The notes under the pieces are model-generated. The model worked only from the letters and a program-made list of their open reading frames with translations. It ran no database searches and had not been told where the DNA came from. A DNA stretch of 64,000 bases from Haloarcula nitratireducens (GTDB lineage: Archaea; Halobacteriota; Halobacteria; Halobacteriales; Haloarculaceae). Both the position numbers and the translations under genes were made by a program. This document shows positions 34,241 to 42,324 of this stretch, piece after piece. The stretch's first letter is position 1. Every line of letters begins with the position of its first letter. The stretch spans positions 1,054,001 to 1,118,000 of the forward strand of contig NZ_RKLT01000001.1 in NCBI RefSeq assembly GCF_019599505.1, written 5' to 3'.

Positions 34241-34702
34241 TCAGCTATCGAGGTACTGCTGCCAGTCGCCGCCCTCTGCGAGCCGTTTCAGCGCCTTCGC
34301 GTGATAGTCGACCAGCCGTCGGAGTCGCCAGCGAGCGACCGGCGCGCCGAGTCGACCGAACGGCTCGAACGGCATCGAAAACCGCACGTCGTCGCGCATG
34401 AGCGTCCCGCCCTCGACTTCCTCGAAGGTGTGCTCGTGCGAGAGCGATCCGAACACGCCCGAGCGTTGGACGTCGCGGAACCGCCGCGGTCGGTCGAACT
34501 CGACGACCTCCGCGGCGAGTTCGAACGGGATGCCGAACTGCGGCGCGCGGAACGTAACGCGGTCGCCGGGACCGAGCAGTCCCGTCCCCTCGACGGCCTC
34601 CTCGTCGGGCATCGTGGCGACGTGGGCCTCGACGTGCCGCGCGAGGTCGAACACCCGCTCGCGGGGCGCGTCGATTCGCGTCTCTCGCTGGATTCGGGGC
34701 AT
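34241..34702 (-). CDS. SRPBCC family lipid/ligand-binding protein
   Basis: 153 residues from MPRIQRETRIDAPRERVFDLA. The opening strand with IDAPRERVFDLARHVEAH, middle GDRVTFRAPQFG and VVEFDRPRRFRDVQRSG, HTFEEVEGGTLMRDDV, and a long C-terminal helix (ARWRLRRLVDYHAKALKRLAE) fit the START/SRPBCC cavity fold, as in coenzyme Q-binding or cyclase-like proteins. Ligand unknown. An upstream GTG would add 16 residues; the ATG at 34702 matches the family start. It is divergent from the small membrane protein. Confidence 0.88.
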   Translation of the reverse strand: MPRIQRETRIDAPRERVFDLARHVEAHVATMPDEEAVEGTGLLGPGDRVTFRAPQFGIPFELAAEVVEFDRPRRFRDVQRSGVFGSLSHEHTFEEVEGGTLMRDDVRFSMPFEPFGRLGAPVARWRLRRLVDYHAKALKRLAEGGDWQQYLDS

Positions 34703-34762
34703 CTGTCGATACTGCGTCTCCCAGCCGCATCGGCTTTCCGACTCCGCCACTCACGCTCTGTC

Positions 34763-35137
34763 GTGGCGAATCGCACGAACCTGCTCGCGGGCGTGTGCTG
34801 TCTGGCCGGGGTCGTCGGTCTCGCGGTGCTCTTCGGCCCGGCCTCGCTCACCGCCGGTCTCGGAGCGGCGACGTTCGCCGGGTTTCTCGCAGCCGCTGGT
34901 TTCCTCTTCTTCGCCGCTGCGACGGGGCAGACGACGGCTGTCGGCGGACGCGAGTTCGATCTCCACGACTGCAGCGGCCTCGGCGATATCGCCGTCGGCT
35001 GTGCTATCTTCGGCGGACTGACCGGCGGACCGGGCGGTTTAGCGGGCGTCGCCTACACCGCGCTGGTCGGCCTCGGCGGCCTGAGCGCGGTGCTGTTCGG
35101 CGTCGTCGGACTGGCCGAGAAGTACGACGGGCCGTGA
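34763..35137 (+). CDS. Small four-span membrane protein
   Basis: 124 residues from a GTG start (VANRTNLLAG). About four hydrophobic segments (8-28, 34-54, 78-98 and 102-120) separated by short loops, with a polar insert VGGREFDLHDCSGLGD. No family recognised; the alanine/glycine-rich helices are typical of haloarchaeal small membrane proteins. The start is uncertain because no ATG lies in frame before the first helix. It is divergent from the SRPBCC gene with about 60 bp between. Confidence 0.62.
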   Translation: MANRTNLLAGVCCLAGVVGLAVLFGPASLTAGLGAATFAGFLAAAGFLFFAAATGQTTAVGGREFDLHDCSGLGDIAVGCAIFGGLTGGPGGLAGVAYTALVGLGGLSAVLFGVVGLAEKYDGP

Positions 35138-35275
35138 ATTGGCGAAGCTCGCGCTCGGTGCGAGGGATTCGCGTCGAACGCTAGTCGGCCGGGTGTGATC
35201 GACGGCGACGACTGCTTCCGCGAGCGCTGAGAGATCGACGGAAAGCAGATAACCCAGGGAGACGAGTCGCGAGTC

Positions 35276-35653
35276 GTGTCTCTATCGGCGCTGTTCTACG
35301 CGGGGTTTCTCGCCCGCCTCGCGCTGTTCGCGGTGGCGTGGCTCTCGATCGGATACTGGTTCTACGCCGATTCCGCCGCTCGCGGTAGCTCCTTCCCCGC
35401 GCTCTGGGGGGTCGGGTCGGTCCTCTTCTGGCCCAGCGCCGTCTACTACCTCGTTAGCGTTCGGCGGTCACGCGAACGAGCGAGACCCGTGGCCCGGCGA
35501 GAGCGTGTCGCGTGGATGTTCGCGGTGAGCAGTCTCGGCGCGGCCGTCGCCGGAACGACGGTCACGCCGCCGGACCCGCTCTCGGGGACCGCCTTCACGC
35601 TGTTCCTGTTCGTCGCCCTGTTCCCGCTCACGTACGGTTACCTTCAGAGATAG
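35276..35653 (+). CDS. Small membrane protein, unknown function
   Basis: 125 residues from a GTG (VSLSALFYAGFLARLALFAVA). Four hydrophobic segments (about 5-25, 38-56, 78-95 and 103-122) with basic loops (VRRSRERARPVARRER) that face the cytosol by the positive-inside rule. No family recognised. It lies between the four-span protein and Elp3, convergent with Elp3. Bases 35654-35807 carry no gene. Confidence 0.65.
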   Translation: MSLSALFYAGFLARLALFAVAWLSIGYWFYADSAARGSSFPALWGVGSVLFWPSAVYYLVSVRRSRERARPVARRERVAWMFAVSSLGAAVAGTTVTPPDPLSGTAFTLFLFVALFPLTYGYLQR

Positions 35654-35807
35654 ACCCGGGTTGACGAGATTCGCGTTCGTATCTAGCTCAGCCGCTTCGA
35701 GACGTACGGCCCGTCACAGCCACCTTTTTCGGCCTCGGGTGGTCTCTGACCACCACTCGTTGAAAAACGTGGGCGAAAAACTGGCCCTCACTTCATTCGG
35801 GCCGTTC

Positions 35808-37472
35808 TCACGCCAACCGCTTCGAGACGTACGGCCCGTCCTGCTCGTAGTCGAGTTTGTTCCGGTAGTACTCCCGCACGCCGATGCCGGAGATGACCGC
35901 GAGCTTCGAGAAGGCGGCGTCGCGGGCCAACTCTTCGGCTTTCGCCAGCAGGCGTTTGCCGTAACCGCGGTGCTGGTGGTCGTCGTCGCCCGCGGCCTGT
36001 CCGAGCCCGACCGAGTTGCCGTAGACGTGGAGTTCGCGGACGAGCGCCGCGTCCTGTAGCTCCTCGCGGACGGGGTCGTTCGGGAACCGAAGCCGGCAGA
36101 AGCCCACCAGCACGTCGTTCTCGAAGTCCTCGAAGGAGACGAAGTGTTCCGTCCCGCCGCAGGCCTCGTACGTCATCACGTCGAGGGAGACGTTCTCGGC
36201 GTCGTTCTCGCTGTGGCCCGCCTCCCGACAGCGGATGCAGTCACAGGACCAGCCGTGCTTGTCCATCTCCTTCCATGCGAGCTGGCGGAGGTTGGACTTC
36301 CAGACGCCGCCCTCGATGAAGTCCGCCGGGATGTCCCGCTGGACCCGCTGGAGACGGGTGTATCGGGGAATCATGTCCTTGATCTCGGCGACGAGTTCGG
36401 CGGCCTCCTGATTGCCCAGCGGGTCGAAGTCGTTCTTCTGCCACCAGTCGTAGGTGACCGTCCCCGGCACGACGAGCGTCGGGTAAATCTTCAGGTAGTC
36501 GGGCTTCCACTGGGACTCCGAGAAGATGCGCCGGAAGTCCTCTAGACACATCTCCTTCGACATCCCCGGCTGACCGGGCATCATGTGGAAGCCGACCTTG
36601 AACGCCGAGTCCCGCAGGCGGCGGTTGGCGTCGATGCTCGCCTGAACGCCGTGGCCGCGGTGCATCTCGCGGTTGATGCGCTCGAACGTCGTCTGGACGC
36701 CGACCTCGACCTTCGTCGCGCCCAAGTCGAGCATCCGGTCGATCTGCTCGGGGTCACACCAGTCGGGTTTAGTCTCGAACGTCGTGGCGACGTTGCGCAC
36801 GTCGGCCGTCTCGTTCTCCTCGATGACGTCCTCCAGGTACTTGAACTCGTACTCCTCGGGGTCCTCGGCGAAGCTCACGTCCTCGGCCGGCGTGGGTTCG
36901 GCGTCCACGTCGAAGTCGTTCATCGCCTCCAGCGCCCGCTTGACGAACCACTCCTGATAGTCGTGGCTCCGGGCGGTCATCGTCCCGCCCATGACGATGA
37001 GTTCGGCCTTGTCGACCGGATGGCCGATCTCGCGTAGCTGGTTCAGGCGGAGCGTGACCTGCCCGTACGGGTCGTAGTCGTTCTGCTCGCCGCGGGCCGC
37101 GGCGGGCTCGTGGCCGGTGTAGGACTGCGCGGAGGAGAACTCCGAGTCCGGGCCGCCGGGACAGTAGAGGCACTTCCCGTGGGGACACCGGTGCGGTGAG
37201 GTCATGATGGCGATGGGCGAGACGCCCGAGGCCGTCCTGACCGGTTTCCGCTGGAGGACCTCCTCTAAGACTTCGCGGTGTTCCTGCGGCGCGTAGTCCA
37301 GCAGTTCGGAGTTCTTCGGCACCTTCGGCGCGGAGTACTCCCGACAGACGTCCACCTTCGCCTGCTCGACGTCGTCGCGCTCGACCTCGCCGGCGAGGAT
37401 CCGGTCGACCAACTCCGCGCACACCTGCTGGAAGGCCTCCGTCTCGCTCGGGTCGGACGTGTCGGTACTCAT
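35808..37472 (-). CDS. elp3: Elp3: tRNA U34 carboxymethyl-modifying radical SAM/GNAT enzyme
   Basis: 554 residues from MSTDTSDPSETEAFQ. The radical SAM cluster CPHGKCLYCPGG (C-x4-C-x2-C, about 98-107) and the C-terminal GNAT domain with DDDHQHRGYGKRLLAKAEELA (about 500) are both present, plus a third CDCIRC zinc site (about 412) and VEVGVQTTFERINREMHRGH. Archaeal Elp3 alone makes cm5U34 in tRNA from acetyl-CoA. The start at 37472 is preferred over an upstream ATG that lies in the repeat-rich gap. The gene is monocistronic and convergent with the small membrane protein. Confidence 0.95.
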   Translation of the reverse strand: MSTDTSDPSETEAFQQVCAELVDRILAGEVERDDVEQAKVDVCREYSAPKVPKNSELLDYAPQEHREVLEEVLQRKPVRTASGVSPIAIMTSPHRCPHGKCLYCPGGPDSEFSSAQSYTGHEPAAARGEQNDYDPYGQVTLRLNQLREIGHPVDKAELIVMGGTMTARSHDYQEWFVKRALEAMNDFDVDAEPTPAEDVSFAEDPEEYEFKYLEDVIEENETADVRNVATTFETKPDWCDPEQIDRMLDLGATKVEVGVQTTFERINREMHRGHGVQASIDANRRLRDSAFKVGFHMMPGQPGMSKEMCLEDFRRIFSESQWKPDYLKIYPTLVVPGTVTYDWWQKNDFDPLGNQEAAELVAEIKDMIPRYTRLQRVQRDIPADFIEGGVWKSNLRQLAWKEMDKHGWSCDCIRCREAGHSENDAENVSLDVMTYEACGGTEHFVSFEDFENDVLVGFCRLRFPNDPVREELQDAALVRELHVYGNSVGLGQAAGDDDHQHRGYGKRLLAKAEELARDAAFSKLAVISGIGVREYYRNKLDYEQDGPYVSKRLA

Positions 37473-37841
37473 CGGGTTACCCGAAGTCGTCGTCTCGCGC
37501 GAATAAGCGTGTCGCTCGCATTCGAGACGCTTCACGCCTCGCGGTCACCGCGTCGCTGTTCGAGGTTCTTCGCTGCTCTGCTCGCGGGTCACTTCGTTCC
37601 CGCTGCGCTTTATCGAGGGCCGCTCGCTCCGTTCGCGCCCCTCGCTTCGCTCGGCGTCTCGCTACTGCTCGCGGCTTCGCCGTCGTCGGGCGGCGTTGCC
37701 GCCCGACTGCCTGAGAGACATTCGGTCCCTCTCCGCTCGCAATTCGAGGTTCTTCGCCATCGCTCAGACCCTCGCTACTCCTTCACGGCTCCCGTCGGTC
37801 GCCGTTCCGGTACGAGGGTCTTCCCTGCGCTCAGACCCTCG
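37473..37841. repeat. Repeat-rich intergenic region with GAGGG/CCCTC hairpins
   Basis: 369 bp without a supported gene. It is packed with short GC-rich repeats of the type cgctcgctccgttcgcg. Stem-loops include cgagggc...ccctcg at 37614-37646, a one-mismatch hairpin at 37745-37773 and the perfect one at 37813-37841. The pattern is related to sequences at 1350-1434 and 51430-51576. Confidence 0.65.
37745..37773. repeat. Imperfect copy of the purF-type hairpin
   Basis: cgaggttct (37745-37753) and agaccctcg (37765-37773) pair with one mismatch around an 11-nt loop. Confidence 0.6.
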
Positions 37842-37844
37842 CTA
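37813..37844. repeat. Palindromic repeat running into the cupin stop codon
   Basis: Arms cgagggtct (37813-37821) and agaccctcg (37833-37841), then the TAG stop (minus strand) at 37842-37844. Arm sequence, loop length and position relative to the stop equal those at 1403-1434. Confidence 0.75.
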
Positions 37845-38327
37845 GTCCCAATACTCCATCTCCGCATTCCGATTTAAATAGGTCGAGAGCGAGCGCTCGT
37901 CGCTGTCGCCGCCGGGGGCCGCGCCGGCGTAGAGACCCACCATCTCCTTGTCGGGATAGACCGTGATGTCCGGTTCCTCCATCGTCGAGACCGCGAGCAG
38001 GCGGAGACCGTCCTCGCCCGCCTCGATCTCGTGGGCGCTCTCCTCGCCGGCGGGCAGGGCGACGTAGTCGCCGCTTTCGAGGCCGTATTCCGTCGAGTCG
38101 GGTCCGAGCCAGAGCGTCCCGCCGCCGTTTAACACGAACAGCGCCTCCTCGTTGCCCTCGTGGTAGTGCCGGAGCCACATCCGGTGGCCCGGCTCGACCT
38201 CGTAGAGGCTCGTCCCGAGGTCCTCGCCGCCGGCGGCCGCGCCGATCTGCTTGCGCTTGAACGTGCGCTGGCCGTGTTCGTAGCTCGTCCACTCCAGGTC
38301 GTCGGCGTTGACGGGGCCGTCGCTCAT
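37842..38327 (-). CDS. Cupin domain protein
   Basis: 161 residues, beta-barrel. The two cupin motifs are MWLRHYHEGNEEALFVLNGGGTLWLGPD (with HxH replaced by RHYHEGNEEAL: His and Glu ligands, about 50-65) and AGEESAHEIEAGEDGLRLLAV (about 95-110). Such a fold binds one metal and covers many small-molecule reactions, so the function is open. The C-terminus is YLNRNAEMEYWD. Stop codon TAG abuts the palindromic repeat. It is 41 nt downstream of the COG1107 gene start region on the same strand. Confidence 0.9.
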   Translation of the reverse strand: MSDGPVNADDLEWTSYEHGQRTFKRKQIGAAAGGEDLGTSLYEVEPGHRMWLRHYHEGNEEALFVLNGGGTLWLGPDSTEYGLESGDYVALPAGEESAHEIEAGEDGLRLLAVSTMEEPDITVYPDKEMVGLYAGAAPGGDSDERSLSTYLNRNAEMEYWD

Positions 38328-38368
38328 GTCACCGGCGACGACGGCAACGGGGAAAAAGCTCCGCGAAT

Positions 38369-40627
38369 CTACAGTTCGTCGCCGAGCGCCGACAGGAGCG
38401 CGTCGAGCACGGCGTCGCGCTCACCGGCCAGATAGCGAATCGAGCCCTCGCGGACGCTCCGGGGGGCGACGCCGCCCTCCGGCGCGTCCTCGGCGACGGT
38501 GCCGGCCAGTTCGTGGATGTCCACGTCGGCGTCGGTTCGGACGTACAGCGTATCCTTAGCGATACCGACGACGGCGTCGGCCTCGTCGCGGACGTCGCGG
38601 TGGAGCTCGTCCAGCAGGAGCGCCTCCGGCGGGAACTCGTACTGGTGGGAGTACGCGTCCGTGTCCAGCACGGCGATATTCGCGTCACCGACGGAGCGGT
38701 AGTCGAGGTTGGCTTTCGCCGTCGAGACCTCGTCGTCCACCCGCTCGCGGAACTGCTCCGCGATGTGACCGGCCAGGCCGCCCACGTCGTCCTCGTCGTC
38801 GCCGAAGACGAGGTCGGTGATGAGCTCGCGCTTGTCCTCGTAGGACTGGTAATGGGCCTCCAGCGCGACGGCCTCGCGGAGCTGCGCGACCGCCTCGTCG
38901 TCGTAGCCCGCCTCGCTGGCGGCCTCGTGATAGGATTCGGGCACGCTCTCCCAGAAGCTCACCGCGGGCAGGTGGCGGAGATCCTCGCGCACGTCGTCGT
39001 TGACGTGGGCGGCGACGTTGGCGGCCAGCGCCGTCGCGGTCGTCTCGGGCGCGTCGGCCAGGCTCGGCGAGACGGCGGCGTCCACGGCGTCGGTGACCGC
39101 GCCGTCGACGTCGATGTCGTCGACGAGCACCGTCGGCGCGCCGTAGACGTTCAGCAGGTCGAAGCCGTCGAGGCTCTCGCGGGTGCCGCCGGCGGCGACG
39201 AAGACGAACAGCGGCAGTTGCTCGTCGTGGCGCGCGCGGTTGTCGAGCATGGTCGACGTGTCCTTCGTCGCGTCGTCCATGTCGTAGACGCCGCCCTCGA
39301 GCGGTCGGCGGTCGAAGTAGTGGTACTGCGCGTCGGTGCGGCGGTGCTGGTCGGTGACCAGCGGGAGCGTCGCGCGTTCGAGCGCGCTGCCGGCGAGGTA
39401 GCCGTCGGCCGTGTTAGCGTGCCGGACGATGACCGGTCGGTCGGTGAGGACCGCCTTGCGGATCTCGGTGGCCGCCTCGACGAGGTCCTCGGAGAGGGCG
39501 TCGATGGCCGGGTCGTCGGCCAGCGGGTCGACGCTGTCGGGACGGGCCTCGTCGTCCAGCGCGTCGGCGAGCCGCTGTTCGACCTCGTCGCGTTCCGCGT
39601 CTTCGAGGACCGAGAGGTCCTCGGTCTCGACCTGAATCTCGCCGCGGCGGCGGCGCACCTCGCCGTCGAATCGGGCGAAGTCGCCCTCCTCGACGTCGGG
39701 GTAGGCGCGGACGCCGGCCTCGACGAACGCGGCGCAGTCGACGGTGCCGGTCTCGTCGGAGAGTTCGAACACCGTCGGGCCGGAGGTCTGTCGGATGCCG
39801 ACGACCTCGCCTTCGAGGCGAACGTCCTCGCCGACGTGCTCCGAGAGCGCCCCGACGGCGACCGTCTTCGGCTCCGCGTCGGCTGATTCGGTATCGGCCG
39901 TTTCGGCGTCAGTCGCGGCAGCGTCGGTCGAGTCGGCCGCTGCTTCCTCGGTCTGCTCTTCGACGACCGCCGCGCTCCCGCCGTTCTGGGAGGCGTCCGT
40001 CTCCGTCGTCGCCGCGTCGTCGGCTCCGCTCTCCGTCGAGCCGACGCTGCCCGCGCCGTCTACGCGTTCGGCGTCGCTCGACTGGCTGACGGCTTCGGCG
40101 TCGGATTCCGTTTCGGCGACTTCGGCAGTCTCGCCGCTGTCGCCAGTCCGGTCGGCTTCGTCGTTCCGTTCGGTCGCCTCGTCCCGCGCGCTACCGTTTC
40201 CCGAATCCGCCGCACCCGCCTCCGCTTCGTCGGCTTCCTCTTCTTCGAGGAGCGTCGAGTGACCGACTTCGGGGTCGTCGACGAGGACGCCGCGGAACTC
40301 GCGTTCGGACTGGCGGATGGACCAGCCCAGATCGATGTTGCCGTTGTCGCGGACGTTCTTCACCTGGACGTACACCTCGTCGCCCGAATCCCAGTCGAGG
40401 GAGTCGAGCCGGCGGTCCAGTTCGCTCCGGTGGAGGAGTCCCGTGACGCTGTCGCCGATGTCGACGAAGACGCCGAACTCGGCGAATCCATCGACGGTAC
40501 CGCGGTAGTACCGGTCGACGGATAGTTGGTCTGCACTGTTGCCTCGGAATACGAACAGGGCGTCCTCCTCGTGGAGGTCACAGATACGTCCTTCGACGGA
40601 CGTGCCGCAAATGATACACGAACCCAT
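38369..40627 (-). CDS. Archaeal RecJ-like protein (COG1107) with degenerate DHH site
   Basis: 752 residues. Order: a small zinc site (CIICG...ICDLH, 4-17), an S1 domain (about 40-110), a long Glu/Asp/Ala/Thr-rich disordered linker (about 125-240), an OB fold (VRLEGEVVGIRQTSGPTVF, about 250-320) and a DHH-like domain (about 350-752). The first catalytic motif reads RHANTADGYLAG and the position of the DHH motif reads VDDIDVD, so the metal ligands of RecJ nucleases are largely lost. A structural or regulatory role in replication or repair is inferred. It is followed by the cupin gene, 41 nt away. Confidence 0.85.
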   Translation of the reverse strand: MGSCIICGTSVEGRICDLHEEDALFVFRGNSADQLSVDRYYRGTVDGFAEFGVFVDIGDSVTGLLHRSELDRRLDSLDWDSGDEVYVQVKNVRDNGNIDLGWSIRQSEREFRGVLVDDPEVGHSTLLEEEEADEAEAGAADSGNGSARDEATERNDEADRTGDSGETAEVAETESDAEAVSQSSDAERVDGAGSVGSTESGADDAATTETDASQNGGSAAVVEEQTEEAAADSTDAAATDAETADTESADAEPKTVAVGALSEHVGEDVRLEGEVVGIRQTSGPTVFELSDETGTVDCAAFVEAGVRAYPDVEEGDFARFDGEVRRRRGEIQVETEDLSVLEDAERDEVEQRLADALDDEARPDSVDPLADDPAIDALSEDLVEAATEIRKAVLTDRPVIVRHANTADGYLAGSALERATLPLVTDQHRRTDAQYHYFDRRPLEGGVYDMDDATKDTSTMLDNRARHDEQLPLFVFVAAGGTRESLDGFDLLNVYGAPTVLVDDIDVDGAVTDAVDAAVSPSLADAPETTATALAANVAAHVNDDVREDLRHLPAVSFWESVPESYHEAASEAGYDDEAVAQLREAVALEAHYQSYEDKRELITDLVFGDDEDDVGGLAGHIAEQFRERVDDEVSTAKANLDYRSVGDANIAVLDTDAYSHQYEFPPEALLLDELHRDVRDEADAVVGIAKDTLYVRTDADVDIHELAGTVAEDAPEGGVAPRSVREGSIRYLAGERDAVLDALLSALGDEL

Positions 40628-40692
40628 TAGACGACGAAAGCAGGCGCTGCCTAAAACTGTTGTCGAATTCCTCGCGTCGGCGGCGCGCCGGT

Positions 40693-40956
40693 TCAGTCCA
40701 TCACGTCGCTCTCCGATTCGAGCATTTCGAGGCCGGAAGCGACCGCTCTGGCCTGTTCGGGGAACAGCGCTATCTCCACTTCGCTGCCCTGTTCGTCTTC
40801 GAAGGCAATCTTGACTCGTTTGTCGCCGTACTCGCGGACGTCCACGCCCTCGACGTCGTACATCTTGATCGTCGCCTGCTTGTTCGACGGACCGACGTTC
40901 TTGAACGCGCCGTCTTTCAGTTCCAGCATGAACTGCTCGATGTCGATACTGAGCAT
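40693..40956 (-). CDS. Small conserved haloarchaeal protein
   Basis: 87 residues, acidic, no membrane segment. It begins MLSIDIEQFMLELKDGAFKN and shows alternating strands (QATIKMYDVEGVDVREY, RVKIAFEDEQGSEVEIALF) then a C-terminal helix (ARAVASGLEMLE). The regular strand pattern and acidity suggest a real beta-rich domain. Family not recognised. It lies between the YIP1 gene and the COG1107 gene on the same strand. Confidence 0.75.
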   Translation of the reverse strand: MLSIDIEQFMLELKDGAFKNVGPSNKQATIKMYDVEGVDVREYGDKRVKIAFEDEQGSEVEIALFPEQARAVASGLEMLESESDVMD

Positions 40957-40980
40957 ATCCGAACCGCGGGCCGCCGACGC

Positions 40981-41613
40981 CTAAAACCCACCACTCGATG
41001 CGAGCGTCGCCAAGGCGTGAAAGCCCCGAAAGCCGTAGCCGAAGACGATCGCGGCGGGTAGCGCCGCGAGAACGGCCGCCACGCCCAGGCGGAGTTCGTG
41101 GACGACGGCGGTACCGACGACGTACAGCCCCGCCCCCCAGAGCGTGACGAGAACCCGGAGTTCGGGCGAGGGGAGCCCCGCGAAGACGCAGGGCGCCATC
41201 GCGTAGCAGAGCACCTGCACCGTCTCGCTGACGCCGCCGCGGTCGGAAGCGACGGGAATCAACAGCAGCGTCTGGAGCGCCGCCGTCAGGTGGACCGTCG
41301 CCGGCGCGACGAAGACGACGACCGCGAGCAGGACGAGGACCGCGATACCCGGCGTGAACTCGCCGATGGCGGGATACGCGAACGGCCCGGTCGAGACGAC
41401 GCCGCGGCGGGCCAAGTCGACGACGAGGAAGCGACTCAGCTCTTCGAGTGCGACGACCAGCGCCGCGAATATCAGTCCGGGCGCTTGGTCGCCGGGCGCG
41501 ACGCCGGTCCGGAAGAACCGCCGCGGTCGGGCCAGAATCTCGCCCCACGCGCGGGCCAGCGCGGTCGGTCCCCTGTCGCGCCCGCCCGTCGTGTTCTCGA
41601 CCCACTGTGTCAC
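40981..41613 (-). CDS. Yip1 domain membrane protein
   Basis: 210 residues from a GTG start (VTQWVENTTGG). The N-terminal amphipathic segment (ALARAWGEILARPRRFFRTGVAPGDQAPGLIFA) is the Yip1-type start, followed by five hydrophobic helices (about 44-70, 82-105, 108-130, 148-170 and 180-205). Function in archaea is unknown; the family is common in haloarchaea. It lies between the FMN reductase and the small protein gene on the same strand. Confidence 0.8.
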   Translation of the reverse strand: MTQWVENTTGGRDRGPTALARAWGEILARPRRFFRTGVAPGDQAPGLIFAALVVALEELSRFLVVDLARRGVVSTGPFAYPAIGEFTPGIAVLVLLAVVVFVAPATVHLTAALQTLLLIPVASDRGGVSETVQVLCYAMAPCVFAGLPSPELRVLVTLWGAGLYVVGTAVVHELRLGVAAVLAALPAAIVFGYGFRGFHALATLASSGGF

Positions 41614-41664
41614 GCCCGAACGTAGCGACTCTGCGAGTATGACAGTTGCGAGTCGTCTCCGCGG

Positions 41665-42243
41665 CTAATCGTCCGCGCCGACGTTCTCCGTGCTCTCGAA
41701 ACACGGCGGGTCCGGTTCGATATTGGCGTACTGCACCGCCTCCTCGCCGAGTCTCGCCACTCGCTCGTCGATGTCCGGGTCGGTGATATCGCCCGCTTCG
41801 ACGGCGTTTCTGGCCCGCGGGATGGCCGCCTGATGGGGGATGACCCAGCAGTTCAGCGCCCGGCAGACCGAGCGGAGGTGTTCGAGCGCGGTGATGGGGA
41901 AACTGCCGCCGGCGACGGCGAGCAGTCCGACCGTCTTGTTCTCGAACTCGTCGAACCCGCAGTAGTCGAGCGCGTTCTTCAGCGGCGCGGAGAACGACCC
42001 GTGATACACAGGCGTCCCGAGGAGGATCGCGTCGGCCCCGGAGACGGCGTCGGTCAATCGGGTCGCGTCACCGGCCTCGCGGGCGTCGGCGTCGAAGACC
42101 GGGAGATCGAACTCACGGAGGTCGAGCAGTTCGGTCGTCCCGCCCGCGACTTCGGCCTCGGCGAGCGCGCGTTCGACGGCGACGCGGGTGTAACTCTCGT
42201 CGCGGAGACTGCCGGCGATACCGACGACGTGCGGTCTGGACAT
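41665..42243 (-). CDS. NADPH-dependent FMN reductase
   Basis: 192 residues from MSRPHVVGIAGSLRD. Flavodoxin-like fold: phosphate loop GSLRDESYTRVAVERAL (9-25), LLDLREFDLPVFDAD, then GTPVYHGSFSAPLKNALDYCG (about 75-95) and VGLLAVAGGSFPITALEHLRSV are the family signatures. It supplies reduced flavin or reduces quinones or metals. It starts 81 nt downstream of the PhoD gene on the same strand. The upstream ATG would add four residues; the family start is preferred. Confidence 0.92.
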   Translation of the reverse strand: MSRPHVVGIAGSLRDESYTRVAVERALAEAEVAGGTTELLDLREFDLPVFDADAREAGDATRLTDAVSGADAILLGTPVYHGSFSAPLKNALDYCGFDEFENKTVGLLAVAGGSFPITALEHLRSVCRALNCWVIPHQAAIPRARNAVEAGDITDPDIDERVARLGEEAVQYANIEPDPPCFESTENVGADD

Positions 42244-42324
42244 GCCCGGAGACACGGAGGCGCGGAGTAAAGGGGTAGCGGAAGGGCGAGGGGTGAAAGC
42301 GCGGCCGGTTCCGGGTCGCCGCCG

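Noticed and set aside
40628..41704. Upstream extension of the COG1107 frame
   Set aside because: Residues are Arg/Gly-rich and run across two other genes; the ATG at 40627 fits the family's zinc-binding start.
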